Part shown: positions 36,603 through 47,373 of the stretch, one piece after another | Layout: every line of letters starts with the position of its first letter | Numbering within the stretch: the first letter of the stretch is position 1 | From: Cadophora sp. MPI-SDFR-AT-0126 | Taxonomy: Eukaryota > Ascomycota > Leotiomycetes > Helotiales > Ploettnerulaceae | Reading direction: 5' to 3' | DNA length: 64,000 bases | Assembly (NCBI GenBank): GCA_020747065.1 | Contig: JAGMVK010000004.1 | Span: 2,108,001-2,172,000, forward strand | Made by a program: the position numbers and the translations under genes | The notes under the pieces: generated by a model | What the model saw: the letters and a program-made list of their open reading frames with translations, nothing else | Databases searched by the model: none | What the model was told of the DNA's origin: nothing

Positions 36603-37243
36603 GGCGGACGAGAAATGAGGTTGGAGTCTCCGTAATACTCAGTAGCAAATTGTCCAGGCGCTGCTCCCTGCAGCTTACTGGTTTGGGCTTGGTACAGTAC
36701 AGTGCAGTGCAGTGCAGTGGAATGCAAGTGTAGTGTGGTGATGTTCGGTCTGTCAGTCTGTCGCGCAACTCTTCTTTCCCGCTTCAATCTCCCTCGCATC
36801 TCTTTCGCAATCGCAATCAATCGAGGCCACGAACTTCAGGGTCCATAGTTTGTCAAGATAGGAAAGGTAAAGGTTAGAGAAGATGCGCGCCGAGCGCGGG
36901 GCAGCCTGAAGCCACGAAGACCCAGCCAAATCTCGGCGCTATTATTATTGAGCATCACTCATGAGCTTCTGGACGGCCAAAGTTGCCCGTTATCTGGGGG
37001 AGTCGGGCTGCGATGCCAGACGAGAGGATGCTTCCTCATCCAATTCAATCAGGGTACCCTACCTTCCATGGTGTGGCAAACTGGTATTTGCCAATTTTGA
37101 TGACAAAATTCTACTATCTTGTAATTATTTCCTCTAAATCGTTCAGGCCTAAAACATAAAAGCATCATTCATTGGATTGTTTGGACTTCTCATCTTTGAT
37201 TTCTCGTCTACTCATCAAAACAACTCCTTTTCGGCCCCTAAAA
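36603..37243. promoter_or_regulatory. Divergent promoter, Zn2Cys6 factor / racemase
   Basis: 641 bp are shared by the regulator (-) and racemase (+). A GATAA core (CAGATAACG on the minus strand, about 36990-36998) is present. A short CAGTG repeat lies close to the regulator's start. Confidence 0.5.
36700..36719. repeat. (CAGTG)4 tandem repeat
   Basis: Four perfect copies of a pentanucleotide lie about 100 bp upstream of the Zn2Cys6 start codon, probably in its leader. Confidence 0.8.
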
Positions 37244-38175
37244 ATGGCCGAGTCGATCTCGCTTCCGTCTGTAACCGGGACCTCAACCAAAACAATCAAT
37301 ATCCTCCTCATAAATCCAAATGGCACCTCATCCATGACCGAAGCCTGTCTCCGCTCCCTCCAAGACACACTTCCACCACACTGCACTGTCACGGGTTTCA
37401 CATCCCCGCATCCAGCACCGTCAGCCATCGAAGGTCAGTGTTTCTTCGCTTTATTTCTTCATGGACTTTGGAGCCAAGTCTTGGGACCGTTCTGAGATTG
37501 CAGCCAAAACGTCGTCAAATTCGGTTTCCATACTTCTGATCCAAACATATACTAAAAGGCTAAATAGGCCACCTCGATGGCGTCCTCTCCTCCGCAGCCG
37601 CAATCCGAGCAATCATCCCCATAGCCTCAAAATACGACGCCTTCCTCGTCGCCTGCTTCAGCCAGCACCCCCTAATCAACGCCCTCCGAGAAGAGCTCTC
37701 CGGCCCCGTCATCGGCATAATGGAAGCCTCCCTCTACGCCTCGCGCATGCTGGGCGGTCGTCTCGGCATCGTCGCAACAGGCGGCCGCTCCAAAGTAATG
37801 CACGAAGACGCGATCCGCTACTACGGGCTGGAAGGCTTCTCCGTCGGCTGCGAGACCACCAATCTTGGGGTCTTGGAGCTAGAGAGGTTGCCTAGGGAGA
37901 AGGTGCTGGGGCTTGTGGGTGAGGCGGCAGGGAGACTGGTGAATGAGAAGGGCGCGGATTGTATTGCGTTGGGGTGTGCGGGGATGACGGAGATGAAGGT
38001 TAGGTGTGAGGAGGCTGTGGGTAGTAAGGAGGCGACTGCGCAGGTTATTGATGGCGTTGGGGTTGGGGTGCAGATATTGATTGGGTTGGTTAGGGAGGGC
38101 CATGTTACCGCTAAGGGAGGAATATATAGGAGCTCGAAGGCTGGGAGGGAAGCGAGAGGTCAGGACTGGTTGTGA
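37244..38175 (+). CDS. Hydantoin racemase-type Asp/Glu racemase (DCG1 family)
   Basis: Two exons, 37244-37433 and 37568-38175, give 265 aa. The 134-nt intron joins GLU-Gly in phase 1 (SAIEG / HLDGVLSS). The protein has the two-cysteine signature of cofactor-independent racemases: Cys93 in VACFSQHPL and Cys200 in ALGCAGM, plus the N-terminal ILLINPNGTSSMT phosphate/substrate loop. These features are those of hydantoin racemase (HyuA/HyuE) and yeast Dcg1, a protein under nitrogen catabolite control. Hydantoin racemase interconverts D- and L-5-monosubstituted hydantoins so that a stereospecific hydantoinase can consume both. Divergent from the Zn2Cys6 regulator; convergent with the P450 (104 bp between stops). 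Other Asp/Glu racemase-family activities (for example arylmalonate decarboxylase-like) are less likely because both cysteines are kept. Confidence 0.85.
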
Positions 38176-38279
38176 GCTATCTATATATCTTCCATTTAGA
38201 ATCAGAGCCAGATTCATAATAGTGTTATTCGACTTTCAATTTTCAATGTTGATTTGCCCTTCGCTTAGCTGAGCTTCAC

Positions 38280-39922
38280 TCACGCTGCCGCACTCTTCCT
38301 CGCGATAACCCTTCCCCTGAAATTCTGTTGCTTCACAAACCACCTATTCAAACACTTCAAGTCATCCCTACACTCCTCCTCCAGTACAAAATCAAACCTT
38401 CTCACCAGCTGCGGCACCACCTTGCTCATCTCCAACAAACTAATATTCTTCCCAATACACGTGCGACTCCCCAACCCAAACGCCAACATGTATCTCTCAA
38501 TCTCTCCTCCCCTCCCCTGCTCCTCAAACTCCAGCCACCTTTCAGGTCGCCACTCCTCAGCATCTCGTCCAAAAACACTTCGATTGCGATGCGCAACCCA
38601 TGAGTTAATACCAACAGATGATCCACCTGGTATGAAAACCCCGGAAACTGTCATTCCCTCCGCAGGAACAATCCTCTGCATAGGCAGTCCCGTCGCGGGG
38701 TGAATCCTCAGCGCCTCTTTCATAACAGCCTGTAAATACGGCAACTCATTCTGCGCCTCCTTGAACGTCACCGGATCCGAGATCCTGCCTTCCTTCGCCG
38801 CATTATCGATCTCATCTTGCAGTTTTCTATACGTAGCAGGATATTTCAGGAGATGGTAAAAGATACTCGACAACGTGATGGCAGTGGTATCGCTCCCTGC
38901 CCCGATGTTGGATTGGCACATCGTGATGAGGTCCATCTTGGTCATTTTTTCCGGGTTCTCTTCGTATGCGAGGAGGATTTTCGTCATGATGTCGGGGGGT
39001 CCTTCGCGGCCGACATTACGCGGGTCTTTGAGCGACCGTTGTCGTTCCTCGATTTGGCGGAGCGTGTAATTGAATACGTAGCCATGACCGCCTGTTTTCG
39101 GGAGTAAAGGGTACAGAAATCTGTGGATCCAGGGGAATACACCGACGAAAGTCGAGTAGACACCTCGCGTGTCAATGGCTTGGAATACACCTTCTCTATC
39201 CTCGCCGCAGTCTAAGAAGCCAAAGCGGTTCGCGAATGTGATTTCACCAATGACGTCAAAGGCATAGCATTGAAGCCAGTGCTGGAGGTCAATCGTGGTG
39301 GGTGTTGGGGAGGAGGCTAGTTCTGAGAAGCGCTGGGTGAGTAGGGAGGTGCAATTGTTGACGAAGGGTTCGTAGCCGAGGAGCGCAGACATGGAGTAGA
39401 GGGAGGAGAATTTTCGGCGTTGTAGAGAGTGTCGGTGAGGATCTAGATCAGAGAAAAGGGAGGCTTTTGTTGGGTCTGGGGGCATCCAGGCAAAGTACCA
39501 TGGTGCCTATATAATTATCAGTACGGTCTAGGAAAGTACAAGACTCTACCCTCGTTCAAAACCTGAGGGATGGAGATATGCATATTCCAAACTAACACTA
39601 ATCAGAAAGACAAACGAACCTTCACAAATCCCTTTCCCAACCCATAAATCACCCTCGCACCCTCCACATCATCAATCGAATACTCCCCCGGCGCAATCCT
39701 CACAACCGGTCCATACTCCTCATGCAGCCTCACATTCAGCCTCTCGAAATCCCCTTTATATATTTGGTAGAAATACCAGAGACGAGTGAATCGTGCTAGG
39801 AATGGACCTGGAATAGATCGCTGTGGTGATAAAAGCGGCGCGAGAAGGAAGTAGAGGAGAGTTATGCTGCTGGAGACGAGGAGGAGTGTGAGGGGTGAGA
39901 GGAGAAGGAGGTCGGTAATCAT
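38280..39922 (-). CDS. Cytochrome P450 (pisatin demethylase-like)
   Basis: Two exons, 39922-39620 and 39506-38280, give 509 aa. The N-terminus has a membrane anchor ([27 protein letters not shown]) and a PGP-type hinge ([10 protein letters not shown]). The I-helix reads GAGSDTTA, the ExxR is KEALR, the PERF-like segment is RPERW, and the heme loop is [10 protein letters not shown] with the iron-ligand Cys at about 451. It is a microsomal monooxygenase resembling the pisatin-demethylase/benzoate-hydroxylase-like fungal group; the substrate is unknown. It sits between the racemase and the MFS transporter, so it may act on the same substrate (for example an aromatic hydantoin or its product), but this is position-based inference. 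Confidence 0.9.
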
Positions 39923-40630
39923 TTTATGGGCTTGATGGTGTGAGACGATGGTGATAAAGTAGTCAAATAATGAGTCAAAGAGAAGAGTGTCAGAAAAGAG
40001 GGGGAATCAAGTAGTTTGCTCCTGACTTGTTGACGGAGCTCATGAATGATGAAGTGCTTTGAGCTCGTAGAAGTAGCAATTCAACCCCACCAATACCCCA
40101 CATTCCGGCCTCTACGGCACTGCGGGAGAACCTGGGAAGCTTGAAAATCGTGCACTAAGCCACTAAACGTCGGCCGATTATCCGACTGTTGCACAAACTG
40201 TGCTTACCCCTCTCCGGAAACTGAACTAGACGGCAGTTGATCAAGATCGTTTTTGCATCCGGGATTGGGATTCGGGATATAATGTTGCGAGCTGGGCTCC
40301 AAATGGCCGATCAATCCGAGCATCTGTGGCCTCGTAGGACGAAACAGAAGATGTACGTGCTGTATGACAACGGCGTTGGTCAGCTCTTCCTGCTTTGTTC
40401 GCATCTAATATGTAAGGCGAAAACCAAGGACTATGTCTCGATACCCAGAATGGTACTCGTAGCAGATTTTATTGGCTTTGGTGACCTGTATATACAAAAA
40501 TGGTATCTCGAAATCACGCCTAACACCTTATAAGAACATAATTCCATGTCCTATCATAACCTTTCATCCAAAAAACACCTCGCTAAATGCCCAGAACACC
40601 GAAATAACACCGAGTAAAATGTGCTGCTGA
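39923..40630. other. Intergenic, P450 promoter / MFS 3' end
   Basis: 708 bp with no supported gene. It holds the P450 promoter and the 3' UTR of the MFS gene. Confidence 0.4.
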
Positions 40631-43447
40631 TCAAAAGTTCATCCTTGCTCGACTCGAATAAGTCGGAGGCGGTTCCTGTGTCTCGGCCATGGGAGGCTGT
40701 CCTGCATTTGCTGTGTTGGAATTCGTCCGTTGCCTCGCGCGGTCGTTGGCGTAAAGTTGATCGATTGGTGTACGTCCCGAGGTCCCTTCGAAGTGGTAGA
40801 GTGGTTCTAAGCCGGGACCTTTGCGGAGGAGGATATACCGGTTGATCCACCATCTGGACTCCGTCAGTATATGTCCCCACAACTCAGCTAGTGAGAAGAA
40901 AGGAATAAGGAACAGACGCGAAAGGCACGAGACTTACGGAAGAGCAGTGGTAAGTTGGTAATGAATGTGAACTCTCGTAGGTACTGCGAAGACATAGTCC
41001 AGTTCTTCGAGTGTGCGCTGTTTGGTTTCTGGGACCCAGAGGAAAATCATGCAGAGTGCGATGACGTTCAGACCGGCGTAGAATGTAAATGCGCCCTGGG
41101 TGTTATTAGCGAGATTGTGGGGAGTGAGAAGGGGAAAGGAGGTACCACGATGCTGAATGCGTCGAGCATTCTGGGTAGTGTAATTCCAAGAACTGCAGCC
41201 CAGAAAAGATTCGTAGCTACCGCCCATCCCATACCAACTTCACGATGAGAAAGAGGGAAAACTTCGGCAGAGTATGTAAAAGGAACGGGTCCTTCTCCGG
41301 GCTATCGAGAGTCAGTGCCAGGCCCAAACATTGGTATCCACGTGGAAAAATGCCCTATCTTCCGGAGAAGATAGTGGAAAAGAGCCACGAACAGAAAGAA
41401 ATGAGAACATACACTATAAAATGCCCCAAAGACATATATAAAGAATGCCATTAACCCCACATGAGCAGGGCTCGAGTTCGGAATAAGCGAACACAATCCC
41501 ACGGCCAAAAGTGACCACGCCATGTTGGGAAATGTGAAGAGCAAAAGACTTCGACGGCCATACGTATCAATAGTCCAAATGGCAGGCCATGCGAAGATGA
41601 AATTGATTAAACCAAAACCCTAAATAGGCACATCATTAGCCAATTTAAACCCGTCTGAAGCTGTGACAAAACTTACAAAACTCGCCCATAGGGCTCTATT
41701 CGGACTAGCGCCAGCTTTCACAAACAATGTCGAGGAATAGAATGCAATTACGTTAACACCGCACATCTGCTGTGCAAGCATAACAGTAAAAGCTGCCAGG
41801 GTAGACCGACGTAATCTTGGAATGGTGAAGAGCTCGACAAAGCGCCGAGTATAGGTATTATTCCCGATAATCTCGGCTTCGAGTTCAAGTTGCGAGTTAA
41901 TGTAGATGAGGTCGCGAGCTGCCTGGATAGGATTTGCGCGGAGCCGGAGGAGAGAAGTGAAAGCTTTGCGGTAGCGACCCTTTTTCATGTACCACTGTAC
42001 AGAATAGTAAGCTTCATTTCTCAAGAGTAAAATTGGAGATAATAGCGGGGATTGTTACTCTTGGAGATTCAGGACAGAAATATACGCCGGCTACAAGAGG
42101 AACCGCTGGGATAAAAGCACTTCCAAGCTGGAGACGCCAGTATATATTTGGTACATTTGCAACTGCGAGATTTGCTGCAAAGCCCAACAGGATTCCAAAG
42201 GCAGTCCACATCTGCCAGGACATCACCACTATTAAAGTTAGCTAAATATCCACGAATTGAAGAGGACATTGTAATTGCAGGAATGTGAAATGATATATAG
42301 GAATTCAAACGATCTCACGTGACCGGGAGGAGAAATTTATCGTCGATTTTCACAATCGTTGGTTACTGAATTAGAAAGTTACTCACATGCTCCTCTTATG
42401 GACGCCGGACTATTCTCTGCCGCGAAAATCGGGACTGTACTAGCTTTCGCACCCATACCCACTCCTAGGAGTATCCGGCAGACAAGTAACTGGGGCCAGG
42501 TTCTTGTGAATGCTGAGCCAAGCACAGTCCACAGACAGAAGTTTCCTGTAACAAAAATCGTCCCTCGACGTCCAAAATAGCTGTTTAAGGGATCCGAAAC
42601 CCAGCATCCTATGAAAGCAGAACCAATATAAGGTGCTGCGTTGAGTAGACCGACGAGGAATGAGTCACGTGTGGACGTCGAGTTGATCTGGAAATATTCC
42701 GGGAATTTGAGCATTGCACCGTTTGAACCTGTGGATGATTAGTCAAAATTGGAAATATTGTACCCAGTCCAAGGTATGGGTTGTGCAGATTCTCAGACGA
42801 GATCAAAACTTCGCCCTTCTGCAACCATCCAACATCCCAAGACCAAATATATAACCAGTCACCACTTCAACGAAAAAGCGAGGCCTACCAGTCTGATCCC
42901 AACCTTGTACCGCAGCTCCAATGGAGCATATGATAATCGTATAATATAGCGACTTCGGTTGCCTCCATTTATGCAGCACTTCGTCTCGTAGAGCTTCAAT
43001 CTCAGTATCATCCAGCGCCTCATCCCCACTAATGTCTTCATAGTTCGAGGGGTCGCGTGCAACCAATGCTCCCTTCCTCAATAGCGGCAGAACATCCATC
43101 AAACCCCTCTTGCGGGCAAACTCGTCAATTTCGCGCAGGAGAAAATCGGTTCGTAGTCCGGCAAGAGGATTCTGTATGCTGTCGTCAAAGCAATATGGTT
43201 AGCTGACTGCTGAACAGTTGAAGAATGAAGTGGCGGGGGGAAGGAGGTGGGAGACAAACCGGCCTTCAAGATTGAGATTCAGATTGACATGCGCAGAATG
43301 CGCTTCCATGCCTCTGTACTTCTCATCTTCCCTACTCGTTCTCCCGTCAGCCGGCCTCCTTTGCTCGTTCGTCTTCGGTCGCGGCGGGGAGGCAAACCGG
43401 TCGTACTCGTCCAGATGGACTGTGTTGGTCTTGGGACCCGGCAGCAT
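40631..43447 (-). CDS. Sugar-porter-type MFS transporter, nine exons
   Basis: Exons 43447-43260, 43178-42889, 42728-42387, 42228-42059, 41994-41677, 41619-41413, 41301-41146, 41095-40938 and 40853-40631 give 683 aa, with all phases consistent. The acceptor of exon 2 is the earlier GACAG, which yields the conserved [11 protein letters not shown] long cytosolic N-terminus (about 160 aa) precedes twelve helices. Sugar-porter signatures are present: QGWDQTGSNGAM in TM1, [70 protein letters not shown] and [15 protein letters not shown]. It should be a plasma-membrane proton-coupled importer or exporter; this subgroup is poorly characterised and the substrate need not be a sugar. It lies inside the putative hydantoin cluster. 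Confidence 0.85.
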
Positions 43448-45212
43448 GGCGGCGCAATTCCTGCATCCAGCGAAGTGGTGCTGAGTAGGACATTTACTGT
43501 ATTTCTCCCTCTCTCTGATGTGGTGATCGCCGGATGTCAGATTGAAGCAGCGGGGATGAGGCACGATTTAATCCCAGAACGAAAACCATCAAGTCGGAGA
43601 CGGGATGGGCTAGAGCAGGCGGGGAGTGGAGAGGAGGCAAGGTTATTATAAACTTTGGCTGGGGGCAGGACAGGGATTATGACATGAGTTTAAAGAGGGA
43701 AACGGTTCGCGGGACGTTTGCTTTGCTTCAAGATCTCGTGCCATCTCCAGCCACAACCTAACACAGCACAGCATGAGCCGTATCTGATGCGATGAACTGG
43801 CAATTTGCCTGCCTCAATCCTTTAACTCCACTGCATCTTCCAATTCCATAGTTCATGTCATGCGTCTTGGCTGATCCTTTAGTCGCGTTTCTTTCTGTCG
43901 GGTGAGATTTGAGTTGAAGTCAAGAAATCCATTGGAAGGCGGGGTTTTGCCTGTGTCAACGACCCAATTAAATGAAACTCCATCTGCGAGAACCCAGAAT
44001 TCTGAACATATCTAGTCCTGATACGAGATAGCGCCCGATGTCAAGAAACGGGATCGGGTCGCATGTCCACACGACAGCATGAACAGGACGAAGTCAACAG
44101 AACTTCTTGGTGGCGGTTTGATGCGGCAGCTTCTTGAATTGAGACGATATTGAAGCACCGCCTCTTCGCGGTTTGTACAAGCTCTCGATGTCCTATCAAT
44201 TGGTGAGGCCGTTCAAGGCAACAGCTTTTCCCGGGCGTCAATTTGATGTCAGATTGTTCGGATCTGCATGGCTTCTAGAAGGTCAGGCTTTTACGGGGTC
44301 CCCGACGAGATAAATGCCAGTGCCCGCTTATCACACTGGGCCGGAATGCTGTGTTGCTTCAACTTTGACAGAATTCATCGAATAAATTACAAACAACTGC
44401 TTCACAGTTCTTGAGCAGAATTGATAATTTTTCTTTTTCACTTTCAAAAACATCGGATTTTCTTCTATCTCGCAAAATAGTACGGACGGAGGAAGCAGCC
44501 TCTTCTCAGTCCACCAAAAAATGCTGACCCGCTTCAGAAGCAATACGATAACCGAAAACAAAACAACGCAAATCCCGCCCACCCCCAACCAACCCTTCTC
44601 TCCCCAAATCAGGGCGATCAAAATCCTACTCTCAAACTGCTTCCCCTCCACCAGTAATAAGTAAACACACACCAGGTGCCGTGCGCACGAGAATGGCATT
44701 TCGCCTACTTTCAAGCCTCCCCACAGGCAGCGAGAAATGTACCCTGTCGGTGGCGCAATTGGCCAATTGTGTTTCAACGCCTCAGCCTCTGAGGCTTCAA
44801 CGAAGGCTCAGATGGACAATTTCTACGATGGAGAAATCCTATTCTTGAGCTGCAGTGAGCAGATGTCAGATGGTACAGGAATGCAGTTTCCCGCTTTTGA
44901 CTGGTGGCGTTGGCTCTGAGGCTCTTATGCTTGAGCGCTTCGAGGACTTCCGTGATGACCGGTTTCTTTTCTGACAGTGAAATTCGGAAACAGGAGTAGT
45001 ATGATGCACCACTGCAAGATATTTGCTCTTGAAGATGCGCTGTTAATTTATTTTCTCATTTACCGATCTATGTCTAATCTCCTTCTTTGAACTTAGGCAA
45101 AGCTACATTTCGGATGTTCCATAACCAGAGGAAGCAGGACCACCATGTATTACCACTTGTCCCATTATATCTTGAATGCACAGCACACCTTGCTTCAACT
45201 CACCAAAGCCTT
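43448..45212. other. 1.8 kb intergenic region
   Basis: This lies between the MFS start and the carbamoylase stop, both minus strand. It should hold the MFS promoter; a CTTATC (GATAAG) site is at 44327-44332, about 880 bp upstream of the start. No convincing coding frame is seen. Confidence 0.45.
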
Positions 45213-46295
45213 CTATCCCAAAAGCTCCGGCTCCACAACACCCGTCTGCGTGGTAATCAGCCCATACTGCTCAATCCTCCTATGCCTCCCAAAATCAAAC
45301 GTCTTCTCCATCCCCTGCCTACAATCCTCCAAATCAATCTCCGCAAACACAATCTCGTCCCCCTTCGTCTTCGCCTCTGCCAAAACATGTCCCTCCGGCG
45401 ACGTGATACAACTGCCCCCAATCAAATCATACTTGCCATCTTCCAATCCTGCCTTCGCTGCGCTGACTGAGAAGCAACTATTCATGTACGAGTTGCCCTG
45501 CATACAGAGTTTATGGTGGAAGACCGCGTCTGTCTCTGCCTCTTCAGGCGTCATGGGCTTTCTCGTCCCCCAGAGATCAGGCGCAAATCCAGCAGTGTTA
45601 TACCCACAAAGCACAAGCTCCACGCCTTGCAATCCATAACACCTCCACCCTTCAACCCATCTCCGATCATTACAGATCATCATACCCAGAATCGGGTCGC
45701 CCTTCCCCTTGACATCCTCCTTAGCTTCCACACCATGCCCTCCTTTCTTCAACGCGCCTTTGACGAGATCCGGCGCGCGGAAAGCTTGAAAGCCAAGGTT
45801 TCCAGGGGAGAAATACCGCTTCTCGAGTTGGTTTACGGCATCCGGGTTGGAGAATGGCTCAACGGTGCCGGGTAAATGCACTTTCCTGTACTTGGCTACT
45901 ATCTCACCTTTACTTGCTGAATAATACACAGAGGTATTGTACCCCTTCACATTCGCACCTGCGACAGCACCAGCAGCAGCTGATTCATCCGACTCTGCAA
46001 ATCCGATGCTGATATCGATGCCGAGCTCTTTAGCGAGGTTGAATAATGGTGCCGTGTTAGGCGATGTGAGGAGTGTGGAGGCGGAATCGAAATAGCTAGA
46101 TAGTTCGGTGGGAGAGGTTATGAGGTGACGTGGGAAGAAGGTTGTCAGTGCTGTTTCGGGAAAGAGGACGAGTTGGGCGCCGAGGATTGAGGCTTGTCGG
46201 AGGAGAGTGAGGAGACGGTCCAGGGTTTCGGTCCGCGTTGAGGTCAGGTGGACAGGGCCCATTTGGGCGGCGGCGAGTTTGAGTGTTCGAGGCAT
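45213..46295 (-). CDS. N-carbamoyl-D-amino acid amidohydrolase (D-carbamoylase) type, nitrilase superfamily
   Basis: A single exon gives 360 aa. The nitrilase Glu-Lys-Cys triad is complete: Glu47 (FPETAL), Lys138 (YRKVHLPG) and Cys208 (MICNDRRW). The NDRRWVEGWRCYGLQG and CGYNTAG segments are hallmarks of D-carbamoylases of the Agrobacterium type rather than of beta-ureidopropionase. The reaction is N-carbamoyl-D-amino acid to D-amino acid, CO2 and ammonia, the last step of hydantoin breakdown. The protein is about 55 residues longer than the roughly 304-aa bacterial enzymes, partly because of a Lys/Gly-rich insertion at about 178-200 between Lys138 and Cys208. ATG 46295 is the first ATG; the open frame extends upstream only from non-ATG codons. 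It is divergent from the hydantoinase gene. Confidence 0.85.
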   Translation of the reverse strand: MPRTLKLAAAQMGPVHLTSTRTETLDRLLTLLRQASILGAQLVLFPETALTTFFPRHLITSPTELSSYFDSASTLLTSPNTAPLFNLAKELGIDISIGFAESDESAAAGAVAGANVKGYNTSVYYSASKGEIVAKYRKVHLPGTVEPFSNPDAVNQLEKRYFSPGNLGFQAFRAPDLVKGALKKGGHGVEAKEDVKGKGDPILGMMICNDRRWVEGWRCYGLQGVELVLCGYNTAGFAPDLWGTRKPMTPEEAETDAVFHHKLCMQGNSYMNSCFSVSAAKAGLEDGKYDLIGGSCITSPEGHVLAEAKTKGDEIVFAEIDLEDCRQGMEKTFDFGRHRRIEQYGLITTQTGVVEPELLG

Positions 46296-47373
46296 GGCGG
46301 AAAACTTTATTGTATTGTGTTGTAGTATTCCGTTGAGCGGTCGGCGAAGATGTAAAGGATGAGAGGTTGAGAAAGTGGCAAGGTGCTTAAAGGCTTGTCC
46401 AGAAGCAAATGAGAATGAAGCCGAGAAATCTACGATGTGAGGACGAAGATGTGATGCCAGTGGTGGTAGAAAGATAGCAAGTCGTGTAACTCTCTCAAGC
46501 AACACGAATGAACAAGATGGGTATCAATGGCTTAAAACCAAGGCAAAGGACAAAGTTGAAGCAAAGTAAGATGCTAAGAATCTGCGAGAGTGGGATGTCT
46601 ATCCAATCCTAACTTATCGAGAGAAGGCCAGAGATAGTCAAGTCCCACGAGCATCAGCCTTGTTCATCCCCCGCCGTCGCCGTGAAGTACCTCTGCCGTC
46701 CCGTTCGCGCGTGTATTAGTCGTCAATACTGGTACCAAGATGAGACGCCGTACGGCCAGATCAGACATGACCAACTCCCCCGGATTCCGGCAAGGTGGCC
46801 CTATTTCTCAGTCATAGGCATCGGGTTTTGATCTTCGTTGGCCTTTAGTATTGGCCTTCAAACTCGCTGTGAAAGTGGGAGATAGGACAGCTTGTATCCC
46901 ATTGTTAAAAGCGGGGAGCTCAATCGAGTTGGAGTTGACAAACATGCAAGACACTGGAAAGGGATGATAAGCGAGAGAGGGCAAACAGTTCTTATCGCTG
47001 TGCAGTAGCGGGCGAGCTGACAGGGCGATCCGATGAGACCCTTGCTTGCCCGACGGCCAACTGACGGGGAGCCAAGACGATGGGTAAGTGGTTGGTAGAC
47101 CGAGGACGGATGAACGACTTCTGGAATTGTGGAATGTTCATGAGGCTACTATCGGTGATGGAACGGGCTGAATAACCTTGGTTCAAGACTAAGAGAAATG
47201 GATTCTGTACTTAGTGCTGGTTTAGAAGGATGGGGGAGCTTTGGTTCGAGGCTCTGCTTCGAGTCCTCTCTCTCCTCTGACCACGATCTTTGCTGCCGAT
47301 TCTCTCATCTCAGTCACGGCTCGTTATTCTAAGGATCTTGTTTTAACAGTCGGTTGGAAGGGAAAATTCGAGG
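46296..47373. promoter_or_regulatory. Divergent promoter, carbamoylase / hydantoinase, with GATA sites
   Basis: 1078 bp separate the two start codons. Three GATAAG sites are present: 46613-46618 (minus), 46966-46971 (plus) and 46991-46996 (minus). They match the preferred site of AreA/NIT2-type GATA activators, so nitrogen-catabolite control of both genes is plausible. No gene is seen inside. Confidence 0.6.
46966..46996. promoter_or_regulatory. Paired, oppositely oriented GATAAG sites
   Basis: GATAAG at 46966 and CTTATC at 46991 lie 25 bp apart (start to start). Closely paired GATA sites are the form bound well by fungal nitrogen GATA factors. They sit about 380 bp upstream of the hydantoinase ATG. 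Confidence 0.5.

Noticed and set aside
44331..44777. 148-codon minus-strand frame
   Set aside because: Irregular composition, no motif and no neighbouring exons; not supported.
46296..46505. N-terminal extension (possible targeting peptide) of the carbamoylase
   Set aside because: The frame is open but contains no ATG before 46295.
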